The notes beneath the pieces are model-generated. The model was not told the origin of the DNA and made no database searches. It worked only from the letters and a program-made list of their open reading frames with translations. From Mesonia ostreae (GTDB lineage: Bacteria; Bacteroidota; Bacteroidia; Flavobacteriales; Flavobacteriaceae), in assembly GCF_031845265.1 (NCBI RefSeq), contig NZ_JAVRBG010000005.1:1-64000 (forward strand): a stretch of 64,000 nucleotides of DNA, given 5' to 3'. This document shows positions 7,851 through 16,354 of the stretch, in pieces (the first letter of the stretch is position 1; the number at the start of each line of letters is the position of its first letter). Both the position numbers and the translations under genes were made by a program.

Positions 7851-9041
7851 ATGGTTACTAAGATTTTTAATAATACGAAGAGAGCTTTTGCTTTAAAAGA
7901 TGATAGTGAGTTAAAAAAATCTTTATTTATCTTCGGAATGATGAATAAAGGATTTTTGGTTGCGATAGGAACTAGACTTACCAATCTTGCTCTTAAATTG
8001 CATTTGCCTGTAGAAGGACTTATCAAGAAAACTATTTTTAAAATGTTTTGTGGAGGAACATCTAAAGTAGATTGCTTGCCTATTATAGAAAAGATGCACG
8101 AAATGCACGTGCATAGTGTGCTAGATTTTTCTTCGGAAGGAAAAGAGGAAGAAGCGCAATTTGATAAAGCCTTAGAGGTAAAATCTGATTTGGTGGAGTT
8201 TGCAGATGAGCAAAAAGCAATTCCGTTTACGGTATTTAAACCCACAGGAATAGGAAGTTTTGCTATTTGGGAAAAGGTTTCTAGTAAGAAGGAACTAAAT
8301 AAGAAAGAACAAGAGGAGTGGGAACGAGTTCGAAATCGTGTAGATGAAATTTGCAAATTAGCACATCAAATGAACGTGAGAATTTTGGCCGATGCCGAAG
8401 AATCTTGGATGCAAGATGCCTCTGATGATTTGTTGGAAGAAATGATGACCAAGTACAATAAAGAAAAAGTAATTGTCTACAATACATTACAATGTTACCG
8501 CTGGGACCGACTTCAATACGCAAAAGATCTTCATAAACGCTCTAAAAACGATGGTTTTAAAATAGGACTTAAAATTGTACGCGGGGCATACATGGAAAAA
8601 GAAAACGCCAGAGCAAAAAAGATGGGGTATCCTACTCCCATTTGTGAAGATAAAGAAGCTACTGATGTTAATTTTAACACGGTTATTTATTATGCAATGC
8701 AAAATTTAGAGGATATTTCACTTTATATAGGAACTCATAATGAAGTAAGTACCTACTTAACGATGCAATTAATGGATGAAAAAGGTATTAGTAAAGATGA
8801 TGAAAGAATTTGGTTTAGTCAGCTTTTTGGAATGAGTGATCATATTTCTTTTAACTTAGGCCTTAACGGATATAATGCAGCAAAATTGGTTCCTTTTGGT
8901 CCCATTAGAGATGTAATCCCTTATTTGATTAGAAGAGCACAAGAAAATTCTTCTGTACAAGGACAAACAGGTAGAGAATATGCTTTATTATTAGAAGAAA
9001 AGCATCGTAGAGAAGGACAATTTACTAAAACCATAGCCTAA
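7851..9041 (+). CDS. proline dehydrogenase (PRODH)
   Basis: This FAD enzyme oxidises L-proline to pyrroline-5-carboxylate and passes electrons to the quinone pool. The 396-aa protein is a monofunctional PRODH TIM barrel. Landmarks: LADAEESWMQDA, VYNTLQCYRWDRL, the strand GLKIVRGAYMEKE, YIGTHNEVS and the C-terminal substrate-binding helix YLIRRAQENSSVQGQ, whose paired Arg residues bind the proline carboxylate. It has no DNA-binding or P5C dehydrogenase domain, so the second step must be encoded elsewhere. It lies 33 nt before the YihY-type gene and probably shares a transcript with it. Confidence 0.94.
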   Translation: MVTKIFNNTKRAFALKDDSELKKSLFIFGMMNKGFLVAIGTRLTNLALKLHLPVEGLIKKTIFKMFCGGTSKVDCLPIIEKMHEMHVHSVLDFSSEGKEEEAQFDKALEVKSDLVEFADEQKAIPFTVFKPTGIGSFAIWEKVSSKKELNKKEQEEWERVRNRVDEICKLAHQMNVRILADAEESWMQDASDDLLEEMMTKYNKEKVIVYNTLQCYRWDRLQYAKDLHKRSKNDGFKIGLKIVRGAYMEKENARAKKMGYPTPICEDKEATDVNFNTVIYYAMQNLEDISLYIGTHNEVSTYLTMQLMDEKGISKDDERIWFSQLFGMSDHISFNLGLNGYNAAKLVPFGPIRDVIPYLIRRAQENSSVQGQTGREYALLLEEKHRREGQFTKTIA

Positions 9042-9074
9042 TTTTTTTATTTTGAAAAGAAATTATTCATACTA

Positions 9075-10031
9075 ATGAAAGAAAAACTACTAGTTCTCAA
9101 AAAAACTTATCAAAGTTGGATGAATAATGAGCCATTTGAGCACAGTGCTGTAGTGGCTTACTATACCCTCTTTTCATTGCCTTCTTTATTATTAATTATC
9201 ACTTGGATTGCAGGATATTTTTTTAAACGCTCCAATGTTGAGGAAAAATTAATTGCTCAAATAAGTGACATTACGGGACCCGAAACGGCAAATTCCATTC
9301 AATCTATGATAGGAAGTGCTGCTATAGAAGAAGGAAGTTTTATAACCTTAATTATTAGCATAGGTGTTTTAGTTTTTGGTGCTACAGGAGCATTTTTTCA
9401 GCTTAAAAAAGCGATGAATAATATTTGGAGCGTTCGTCCTAAAAATGATAACATAATGGGAATTATTCTAGACAGAGCTATTAGTTTAGGAATGATTTTC
9501 GTGATTGGTTTTTTAATGCTCATTTCTTTAGTGATTTCCACATTAGTTTCTTATTTGAGCGATTACATCAGCGTTTATGCGCCCAAAATTACCTCTTATG
9601 GGGTAGGAGTACTTAATTTTATATTGAGCTATATATTTATAGGATTTTTATTTGCTAGTATAATTAGATTATTACCCGATATAAAAATTAAATGGAAAAC
9701 TACTTTCATTGGGGCTTCTTTAACCACACTTTTGTTTTTAATTGGTAAGTATTTATTAGGATTTTATTTTAGTGAAAGTGATCCTGCCTCGGCTTATGGT
9801 GGAGCGTCATCTGTCGTTTTAATTTTATTATGGGTTTATTATTCTTGTCTTATTTTGTTTTTTGGAGCAGAATTTACCGTACAATATGCCTTGTATAAGA
9901 ATGAAGATATTGTACCTAGTAATCTAGCAGAACCTGCCTATTATCAGGAGCTAGAAGAATTAGAAGAAAAGCGTCGAGAAATTGAACGTAATAAAAAAGA
10001 CTTAGATAAACTTTCAGAACCTAGAGATTAA
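9075..10031 (+). CDS. YihY/BrkB-family inner-membrane protein
   Basis: The 318-aa protein carries the YihY/virulence factor BrkB (formerly 'ribonuclease BN') domain with about six membrane helices between residues of about 25 and 265. Family signatures are HSAVVAYYTLFSLPSLLLI near the N-terminus, the GATGAFFQLKKAMNNIW motif near residue 115, and SAYGGASSVVLILLWVYYS with the following FFGAEFTVQYA near the end. The C-terminus (after residue 285) is a charged coiled-coil tail. The function of the family is not settled; the nuclease name is a historical misassignment. It follows proline dehydrogenase at 33 nt. Confidence 0.9.
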   Translation: MKEKLLVLKKTYQSWMNNEPFEHSAVVAYYTLFSLPSLLLIITWIAGYFFKRSNVEEKLIAQISDITGPETANSIQSMIGSAAIEEGSFITLIISIGVLVFGATGAFFQLKKAMNNIWSVRPKNDNIMGIILDRAISLGMIFVIGFLMLISLVISTLVSYLSDYISVYAPKITSYGVGVLNFILSYIFIGFLFASIIRLLPDIKIKWKTTFIGASLTTLLFLIGKYLLGFYFSESDPASAYGGASSVVLILLWVYYSCLILFFGAEFTVQYALYKNEDIVPSNLAEPAYYQELEELEEKRREIERNKKDLDKLSEPRD

Positions 10032-10149
10032 TTTATCGTTATGATTTTTTAACGGATTGTGCATTAAAGTTTAAGCTTACTTTAGGAAAAAATAAGCATC
10101 TTCTTTTTAACTTAGTATAAAATAAAACACGAATTTAAAAAAGAATATT

Positions 10150-10698
10150 ATGAAAAAGAAAGTAGCTATTTTAGCCACCAATGGATTTGAAGAAAGTGAA
10201 TTAAATTCTCCTTTAGAAGCATTAAAGAATGAAGGTTTTGATGTAGATATAGTAAGTTTAAAAAGCGGAAGTATAAAAAGTTGGACAGATGGCGATTGGG
10301 GAAAAGATTTTAAGGTAGATAAAACCTTAAGTGAAGTTTCTTCTAAAAATTACAATGCTTTGGTATTGCCAGGCGGAGTGATTAATCCAGATAAATTAAG
10401 AATTGACGAAGATGCAATAACATTTATACAAGACTTCTTTAAAGAAGGTAAACCAGTTGCAGCTATATGCCACGGTGGTTGGCCACTTATTAACGCAGAA
10501 GTAGTTAAAGGCAGAACGATGACTTCTTTCAAATCTATTAGGAAAGATTTAGAAAATGCGGGAGCCAATTGGGTAGATAAAGAAGTAGTTGTAGATCAAG
10601 CTTTGGTAACGAGTAGAAATCCTGGCGATTTAAAAGCTTTTAATGCTAAAGTGATTGAAGAAATTCACGAAGGAAAACACGAACTACAACACGCGTAA
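10150..10698 (+). CDS. DJ-1/PfpI-family protein (general stress protein type)
   Basis: The 182-aa protein belongs to the DJ-1/PfpI superfamily with the class I glutamine amidotransferase-like fold. The nucleophile elbow AAICHGGWPL has the Cys-His pair, and FEESELNSPLEAL holds the conserved Glu that lowers the Cys pKa. The rest follows the YhbO/PfpI pattern (LVTSRNPGDLKAFN at the end). Members act as glyoxalases, deglycases or proteases depending on assay; the sequence does not choose between them. No signal peptide. It is a single gene with its own terminator at 10738. Confidence 0.92.
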   Translation: MKKKVAILATNGFEESELNSPLEALKNEGFDVDIVSLKSGSIKSWTDGDWGKDFKVDKTLSEVSSKNYNALVLPGGVINPDKLRIDEDAITFIQDFFKEGKPVAAICHGGWPLINAEVVKGRTMTSFKSIRKDLENAGANWVDKEVVVDQALVTSRNPGDLKAFNAKVIEEIHEGKHELQHA

Positions 10699-10737
10699 AA
10701 TGTAGAAATAGTTTAGATGTTTTCATCTATACAGAGA

Positions 10738-10767
10738 AGGTTTGACTTAATTGTCAGACCTTTTTTT
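10738..10767 (+). terminator. terminator after the PfpI gene
   Basis: AGGTTTGAC / GTCAGACCT form a 9-bp stem (one G-T pair) around TTAATT, followed by seven T residues. It separates the PfpI gene from the oxidase operon. Confidence 0.75.
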
Positions 10768-10854
10768 GATTTAATTAGTAAATTTATTTATTCTCGAATC
10801 TCTTTTTTAGATTAAAGGTGATTTTTGTCATTAAATATTCTTTTATGAGTTCAA

Positions 10855-10888
10855 TCATAAAATTATGACTTAATAAAAAATACTTTTG
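10855..10888 (+). promoter_or_regulatory. predicted oxidase promoter with a dyad upstream of the -7 box
   Basis: TACTTTTG (10881-10888) matches TAnnTTTG about 63 nt before the first ATG of the oxidase operon. No TTTG is seen at -33; instead TCATAA-AA-TTATGA, a 14-bp dyad, occupies 10855-10868. A dyad here could be an activator or repressor site; it does not match the E. coli FNR consensus TTGAT-N4-ATCAA. Confidence 0.4.
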
Positions 10889-10951
10889 TTGCTGATTCTT
10901 TATAGACAAAATGAATCGAGCAAATGCTCTATTTTAAACTAAAAACGTTTA

Positions 10952-12784
10952 ATGTCGTTATTTATGAAAAACAGTAAAATCTATTTTCTTTCCACCCTTA
11001 TGTTCTTCCTTAACTTTATTGGAAACGCGCAAAACAGTCAAATGACTAAGGATTGGGAAACTAGTCCCGGTATTATTGGTACCGTTGTCCTTATAATAAT
11101 TGTATTATTTGTTGCCGTGGTTATTTTTCTGGCCAAATTAAATGCGTATCTCGATAGGTTAAAACAAAGGAAGCTAGACCAGGAGCGTATGGCTTTTAGC
11201 GATGAGTTGGTTTCTTTAGATAATGAAGAAATTGATACTATTCTTGAAAACCGAAAGAAAGCATTAAAGTACAAGCTGAAAGGAGATGAACTGGGAAGCA
11301 CAAATAGAGCAGTAGATAAAAAAGGATTGGTAAAACGTGTTCGAAAAGATCCTAACAACTCATTTTTTGATGAAAAGAAGAAAACACCACTTAGCATTGA
11401 AACTCCAAAAAAATTAAAAAAGATAGTGACCTATTATTTGGCAGCTGCTACATTTTGGTTAGTATTTGGAACTTTGGTTGGAGAATATCTAGGGCTTAAA
11501 TTTATATGGCCAGAGTTAGACAAAATTTCTTGGCTTTCTTTTGGTAGACTTAGACCTGTACATACCAATACCGTTTTCTGGGGCTGGGCTTCTTTGGCTA
11601 TGATTGGATTAGGTTATTTTGTAATTGCCAGAACCTCTAATACTAAGATTTATAGTTATGCCAAAGCAAAAATCGCTTGGATTCTTATCAACTCAACGGT
11701 ATTATTAGGTAATCTAGCACTTATGGCTGGTATCAATAATGGAGGAGGAGAGTATAGAGAGTACATTTGGCCCATTATGCTTTTATTTGCCATTGGTTTA
11801 ATTCTTACCTTATATAATTTTTATAAAACGGTAGCGACTAGAAAAATAAGTGAGATTTATATTTCTAATTGGTTTATTATAGCCTCTCTAGTTTGGACGA
11901 TTGTACTTGCTATTATTGGCTATTTGCCTTTTTATCAAAATGGGATGGGAGAAACCGTTATTCAAGGATATTATATGCACCAAGGTGTAGGAATGTGGTT
12001 TATGACATTTACCTTGGGGCTAGTGTATTACTATCTTCCAGCTACCTTAAACAAGCCCATCTACTCTTATTCCTTAGGAGTATTAGCCTTCTGGACGCAA
12101 ATGTTATTTTACACAATGATAGGAACGCATCACTTTGTCTTTAGTCCATTACCTTGGTGGCTACAAACTGTCGCTATTGTATTTAGTGCGGGAATGTTTA
12201 TTCCAGTAATTGCAGGAACTACAAATTTCTTAATGACTATGCGTGGTGCTTGGAATCACATTTCAAAAAGTTATGTGTTACCGTTCTTTCTAGTAGGAGT
12301 TATATTTTATTTTGTAGGATCTAGCCAAGGAAGTTTTCAAGCCTTCCGATTTACCAATTTCGTTTGGCACTTTACAGATTTTAATGTAGCCCACTCTCAT
12401 ATGACGATGTACGGCATTATCTGTTTTTTACTATGGGGTTGTATTTATACGATTGTTCCGAAATTAAATGGAATAGAGCCATCTCAATTATTGGTTGGAG
12501 GTCACTTTTGGTTGGCATTTATAGGTCTTTTTGCGTATATGATATCATTGATGTATGGAGGTACTTTAAGAGGGTTAAGTTGGATGGAGGGTAACGCATT
12601 TATGGAATCGGTTACCTTGATGCAACCGTACTGGGTATGGAGAGCCGTAGGTGGAACCTTAATGTTTATTTCGCATATAGTTTTTGCTTATAACTTCTAT
12701 TATATGGTTAAAAAAGAACGAGAAAAGCCTATCAAAAGAAGTAAAAAATCAGAAATTATTAAAGGAGAATCGGTAACCGTTTAA
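10952..12784 (+). CDS. cbb3-type haem-copper oxidase subunit I with N-terminal extension
   Basis: This is the catalytic subunit of a C-family (cbb3-type) terminal oxidase, which reduces oxygen at a haem b3-CuB site in the inner membrane. In the 610-aa sequence all ligands can be placed by comparison with Pseudomonas CcoN: low-spin haem His204 and His483, high-spin haem His481 (AHSHMTMYG), CuB His343 (MHQGVGMWF) and His393/His394 (GTHHFVFS), with the active-site Tyr387 six residues before the His pair. The Tyr marks an oxygen reductase rather than a nitric oxide reductase. Odd: a signal-like segment, one membrane helix (40-61) and about 90 charged residues precede the core, which starts near 158. 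Start could also be the ATG four codons later. The next gene follows at 9 nt. Confidence 0.9.
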   Translation: MSLFMKNSKIYFLSTLMFFLNFIGNAQNSQMTKDWETSPGIIGTVVLIIIVLFVAVVIFLAKLNAYLDRLKQRKLDQERMAFSDELVSLDNEEIDTILENRKKALKYKLKGDELGSTNRAVDKKGLVKRVRKDPNNSFFDEKKKTPLSIETPKKLKKIVTYYLAAATFWLVFGTLVGEYLGLKFIWPELDKISWLSFGRLRPVHTNTVFWGWASLAMIGLGYFVIARTSNTKIYSYAKAKIAWILINSTVLLGNLALMAGINNGGGEYREYIWPIMLLFAIGLILTLYNFYKTVATRKISEIYISNWFIIASLVWTIVLAIIGYLPFYQNGMGETVIQGYYMHQGVGMWFMTFTLGLVYYYLPATLNKPIYSYSLGVLAFWTQMLFYTMIGTHHFVFSPLPWWLQTVAIVFSAGMFIPVIAGTTNFLMTMRGAWNHISKSYVLPFFLVGVIFYFVGSSQGSFQAFRFTNFVWHFTDFNVAHSHMTMYGIICFLLWGCIYTIVPKLNGIEPSQLLVGGHFWLAFIGLFAYMISLMYGGTLRGLSWMEGNAFMESVTLMQPYWVWRAVGGTLMFISHIVFAYNFYYMVKKEREKPIKRSKKSEIIKGESVTV

Positions 12785-12793
12785 AAAATAAAT

Positions 12794-13792
12794 ATGTTAG
12801 ATTTTAATACAAATCATAAAGCTTTACTGCTTACCGTTTTTGGCGTGTTTGCAGTACTTAGTATAGGAGTTGCGATTATACCTGCTTTTCAAATGGAAGG
12901 GTATGAACCACTACCAGAGCAAGAAGAATTAACAGATACAGAACTTAAGGGTTTAAACGTTTACATAAGCGAAGGCTGTGTAGCCTGTCATACGCAACAA
13001 GTAAGAAATATTGAAATGGATGCGATGTGGGGAGATCGTCCTTCTATTCCAGAAGATTATGTGTATAGTAAACAACGTTTAGACATTTGGCGCCAATCGG
13101 CTTCTTTACTAGGTAGTGAGCGTACGGGGCCAGATTTGACTAATGTTGGCGTAAGACAACCAGGAGCTGCTTGGCAAATGCTTCACCTATATAATCCAAG
13201 AGCGGTTTCAGAAAAATCTATTATGCCTAGTTTCCCTTGGTTATTTGAAGAGGTAGATAGTACTAGGGTAAGAGAAGATGATGTGGTCGTTGCCGTTCCT
13301 AGTCAGTTTTTAGACAATCCCAATAAAAAAATAGTTGCAAGTGAAGAAGCCAAGCAGCTCGTTGCCTATCTTCAAACCTTAAAACAACATAAAATGCCAG
13401 AGAACTCTGCGCCAGATTTTATTCCTTTTTCTAAAATAAAAGAAGCTACAGTTGGACGTTCTGCTTCTGCTTCAAAAGGTTTAGATGGGAAAAAACTATT
13501 TAAGAATAATTGTGCTGCTTGCCACCAAGATAATGGTAAAGGTGTTCCGGGAGCATTTCCGCCTTTAGCGGGAAGTGAAACGGTAAATAATGAAGATTCA
13601 GAAAAAATGATTCGAATTATATTAGAAGGTTACAATGAAATGGAAGGTTATGGTCCTATGCAAGCTTTTGCAGATCAATTAACCGATGCAGAAATTGCAG
13701 CCATCATGAATTATGAAAGAAACAGCTGGGGTAATGAAGCCCCAGAAGTAACAGAAGAAGACGTTAGAAAAGTTAGGGATTCTAAATTATAG
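12794..13792 (+). CDS. CcoO-type cytochrome c fused to a second cytochrome c domain
   Basis: The 332-aa protein delivers electrons to the oxidase. One N-terminal membrane anchor (residues of about 10-30) is followed by a CcoO-like domain: haem motif EGCVACHTQQVR, the family stretch GSERTGPDLTNVGVR and the axial Met in KSIMPSFPWLF. After a linker a second class I cytochrome c domain has CAACHQDNGKG and PGAFPPLAGSE. In classical cbb3 oxidases these functions are split between CcoO (one haem) and CcoP (two haems); here one polypeptide has two haems in total. The domains face the periplasm. It is co-transcribed with subunit I (9-nt gap). Confidence 0.9.
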   Translation: MLDFNTNHKALLLTVFGVFAVLSIGVAIIPAFQMEGYEPLPEQEELTDTELKGLNVYISEGCVACHTQQVRNIEMDAMWGDRPSIPEDYVYSKQRLDIWRQSASLLGSERTGPDLTNVGVRQPGAAWQMLHLYNPRAVSEKSIMPSFPWLFEEVDSTRVREDDVVVAVPSQFLDNPNKKIVASEEAKQLVAYLQTLKQHKMPENSAPDFIPFSKIKEATVGRSASASKGLDGKKLFKNNCAACHQDNGKGVPGAFPPLAGSETVNNEDSEKMIRIILEGYNEMEGYGPMQAFADQLTDAEIAAIMNYERNSWGNEAPEVTEEDVRKVRDSKL

Positions 13793-13798
13793 AACGAA

Positions 13799-14068
13799 AT
13801 GAATAAACTTATGAGACATAAGAGTTTTTTAGTACTGCTTATCTTATTATTTACCACTCCCACATGGGCGCAATGGTATTGTGAACCTACAGCGGCAACA
13901 AATGGAGATCCTCTTGAGTCCAATGCCGTAGTGGATGCTGTAATTATTTGGGTAGCTGTAGCTATTGTTGTATTTACTTTATTCTTAAGTATTAAATTTT
14001 TAGTAAAACCAGAAGAAAAGAACCCTAACCACATTAAAAATATTATCAAAGATGAAGGACTCTCATAA
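13799..14068 (+). CDS. small membrane subunit of the oxidase operon
   Basis: The 89-aa protein starts with a signal-like segment (residues of about 9-25, ending TTPTWAQ), then a short periplasmic stretch with one Cys (WYCEPT) and one membrane helix (residues of about 45-66), and ends in a short charged tail. I do not recognise a named family. Its position, 6 nt behind the CcoO-cytochrome c gene and overlapping the next gene, suggests a structural or assembly subunit, comparable in size to CcoQ. Confidence 0.75.
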   Translation: MNKLMRHKSFLVLLILLFTTPTWAQWYCEPTAATNGDPLESNAVVDAVIIWVAVAIVVFTLFLSIKFLVKPEEKNPNHIKNIIKDEGLS

Positions 14069-14492
14069 TATAGAAGACAATAGAATTATTAAGGTATTCT
14101 TAGATGAGGAGGTACAGCCTTTTGCTGAGTTTGCTCCGCCTGTAAAGTTTGTTTTAGACACTACAAAAATACCTGACGGGAAGCACCAACTCAAAATTAT
14201 TGCCAAATCATCCAATCATATAGAGGGAATTAAACTTATTCCTTTTGAAGTTAAAAATGGTCCAGAAATTTCTGTGATAGGTTTAAAGGATAATGAGGTG
14301 ATAGATACGCAAACTTCTATCACTATCAATGCCTATGGTAGTGAAACCAATGATAAGTTTATTATTAGAGGTTCAGAGAATCCAAGAGCCATTCCATCGT
14401 GGATTTGGGCTTTATTGATTGTTGTTTTTGCGTTTGGTCTATTCTACTTTGTAATGTATTTAAAGCAAGATTTATATGAGTCTTTCTTTTAA
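14052..14492 (+). CDS. oxidase-linked protein with Ig-like domain and C-terminal anchor
   Basis: The 146-aa protein has no signal peptide; residues 1-110 look like a beta-sandwich (VFLDEEVQPFAEFAPPVKFV, then IPDGKHQLKIIA), followed by one membrane helix (residues of about 116-136, SWIWALLIVVFAFGLFYFVM). It overlaps the previous gene by 17 nt in another frame. CcoH/FixH has an anchor plus beta-sandwich too, but in the opposite order, so I do not assign it to that family. Role inferred from operon position only. Confidence 0.75.
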   Translation: MKDSHNIEDNRIIKVFLDEEVQPFAEFAPPVKFVLDTTKIPDGKHQLKIIAKSSNHIEGIKLIPFEVKNGPEISVIGLKDNEVIDTQTSITINAYGSETNDKFIIRGSENPRAIPSWIWALLIVVFAFGLFYFVMYLKQDLYESFF

Positions 14493-14599
14493 CTAAAAAG
14501 GTATATTTTTTTTTGCTGAAATCTATCCAGAATTAAATAAATTTAAGGTAATTTTGAATCATTCTAAATAAGTAATTAATATTTTAAATTAAACATAGT

Positions 14600-14944
14600 A
14601 TGAAAACTGCATCATTAACATCCAACCTAGAATACAACGAGAGTCGTCCAAATATAAAAGTTTTATTGGATACCGAACATGGAAAAGAAATAAGGATTGT
14701 CTTTAAGAAAGGACAAGTTATGAAAGAACATAAAACACCTTTTCCCATTGTAGTAGAAATTTTTGAAGGAGCTATAGACTTTGGTGTTCACGGCGAAATG
14801 CATACGTTAAACAAAGGAGAATTGCTAGCTTTAGAAGGTAATGTTCCTCACGATTTAACAGCGCAAGAAGATAGTATTGTTAGGCTTAGTTTAAACAAAC
14901 AAGATACAGCGAAACGCGTGGAAGATGTAGCCAAAAAATCCTGA
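14600..14944 (+). CDS. cupin-domain protein
   Basis: The 114-aa protein is one small cupin barrel. The two cupin motifs can be seen as KEHKTPFPIVVEIFEG (residues of about 35-50) and the later GELLALEGNVPHDLTA (residues of about 74-89), with His residues at expected metal positions but not the full HxH pair. It could be a metal-dependent enzyme or a ligand-binding regulator; nothing decides. Its stop codon overlaps the start of the next gene by one base, so the two were probably translated together. Confidence 0.85.
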   Translation: MKTASLTSNLEYNESRPNIKVLLDTEHGKEIRIVFKKGQVMKEHKTPFPIVVEIFEGAIDFGVHGEMHTLNKGELLALEGNVPHDLTAQEDSIVRLSLNKQDTAKRVEDVAKKS

Positions 14945-15717
14945 TGAAAAATAAGAGGATAGATAGAGAGCAGAGGCATTGGATTTTGGCCAAAATGGGC
15001 AAAAAAGTATTGCGTCGAGGCGGAAAGGAACTCAGCTTAAAGATCATTGATGATTTACAAATTAGTACAGAAGATGCTATGGTAGAGTTTGCACCAGGAA
15101 TTGGTTACACCGCAAATTTATTGCTTCGGAAAAACCTGAAAACCTTTACAGGAATTGAATTAAATGAGGAAGCTTTTCGTAAATTAACCCAAAAGATTGG
15201 CGGTATAAATCGCAAAATCATTCATACTAATGCAGCCAATACGGGTCTAAAAGAAGGCTATGCGAATAAACTCATTGGGAGAAGCGATGTTAACGATGCA
15301 AGCCGATCATCGAAAATCTGAAATAATTGCTGAGGCCTATCGTATTCTTAAAAAAGGAGGACTTTATGGAATTCACGAATTAAGTTTAATTCCAAGTGAA
15401 ATCTCTAATGAAACCAAAGCTAGTATTCAACGCAAATTAGCCCAAAGCATGCGGGTGAATGCCAGACCTCTTATAAAAGTAGAGTGGTGTAAACTTTTGA
15501 AAAAAAAGGTTTTAAAATACGAGAAGTTTTTGAATCACCCATGCATCTTTTAAAACCAGACAGAGTGATAAAAGACGAAGGTTTTTTTAGAACTTTAAAA
15601 ATAGGTTTTAATGTATTAACGCATCCTAAAGAACGTGCTCGCATCATCAAAATGAGAAATGTATTTAAAACGCACGAGTCACAAATAACTGCTTTTGGTA
15701 TTATTGCTGAAAAATAA
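14944..15717 (+). pseudogene. class I SAM-dependent methyltransferase broken by two frameshifts
   Basis: Three frames together encode one methyltransferase of about 257 aa. Part one (from 14944) holds the SAM-binding motif VEFAPGIGYTANLLL and breaks near 15279, where GGG in ATTGGGAGAAGC appears to carry one extra G. Part two (from about 15280; GEAMLTMQADH to VEWCKLL) breaks at the A8 run at 15500-15507, which appears to lack one A. Part three continues through MHLLKPDRVIKDEGFF to the stop at 15715-15717. With both bases corrected the reading is continuous. Real decay and homopolymer sequencing errors both fit; substrate unknown. Confidence 0.85.
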
Positions 15718-15834
15718 TAATGAAAAAGCAAATTTCCTGAATAATATTTCAGGGAATAAGAATCTGAAAAAAAATATAAAAATTCGAGCTCAGCCTCGAT
15801 AAATAACCCCTCTTTGAGGGAAAAACAAATACAT

Positions 15835-16251
15835 ATGAAACGTACAGCAACAGCCGTTTGGAACGGTTCTATAAAAGAAGGAGAAGGAAAAATCTCTACC
15901 CAGAGTAAAGCTTTAAACGAGGCGGCATATTGTTATACTTCTCGTTTTGAAAACGATAATAATACGAATCCAGATGAATTGCTGGCAGCTTCTCACGCAG
16001 GATGTTTTGCAATGGCTTTAACCTTAATTCTAGGAAAAGAAGGCTTTACGCCAGATTCTTTGGAAGTATCTGCTACAGTTACCATGAACCCAGATGCCTT
16101 AGAGCTTACAGAATCTCATTTAAAACTAAAAGCGAAAATACCACATATAGATAATGATAAGTTTATGGAGTGTGCCAACGCTGCAAAAGACAATTGTCCC
16201 GTGAGCAAAGCATTAGCTTTAAACATTAGCTTAGAAGCAGAATTAGCGTAA
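15835..16251 (+). CDS. OsmC-family peroxiredoxin
   Basis: OsmC proteins reduce organic hydroperoxides with two catalytic cysteines. The 138-aa protein (start at the ATG at 15835, MKRTATAVWNGSIKEG) has ELLAASHAGCFAMAL with the first Cys and DNCPVSKAL with the second, and the conserved Arg in CYTSRFE. Length fits the OsmC rather than the longer Ohr pattern. Cytosolic. Single gene with a strong hairpin downstream. Confidence 0.94.
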   Translation: MKRTATAVWNGSIKEGEGKISTQSKALNEAAYCYTSRFENDNNTNPDELLAASHAGCFAMALTLILGKEGFTPDSLEVSATVTMNPDALELTESHLKLKAKIPHIDNDKFMECANAAKDNCPVSKALALNISLEAELA

Positions 16252-16285
16252 TCAATGAAAAAACTAACTTTTGCTAAGAATAGTA

Positions 16286-16322
16286 TACCATGCTCTTTGC
16301 CGTTTTGGCAAAGAGCATGGTA
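16286..16322. terminator. perfect 16-bp hairpin after osmC
   Basis: TACCATGCTCTTTGCC and GGCAAAGAGCATGGTA pair without mismatch around GTTTT. There is no T-run on either side, so it is not a classical intrinsic terminator. It may stop or protect the osmC transcript or affect the DUF488 gene 33 nt downstream. Confidence 0.55.
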
Positions 16323-16354
16323 ACTTTAGGATCAACTTCTAAAACCCATTAAAA

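Noticed and set aside
7760..8356. Upstream extension of the aroB frame by about 200 codons
   Set aside because: It is antisense to proline dehydrogenase, has no AroB similarity, and the ATG at 7759 gives the family length.
10952..13792. Nitric oxide reductase as the identity of the haem-copper genes
   Set aside because: Tyr387 lies six residues before the CuB His pair, as in cbb3 oxidases, and the CcoO motif ERTGPDL with SIMPSF is present; NorB lacks the Tyr.
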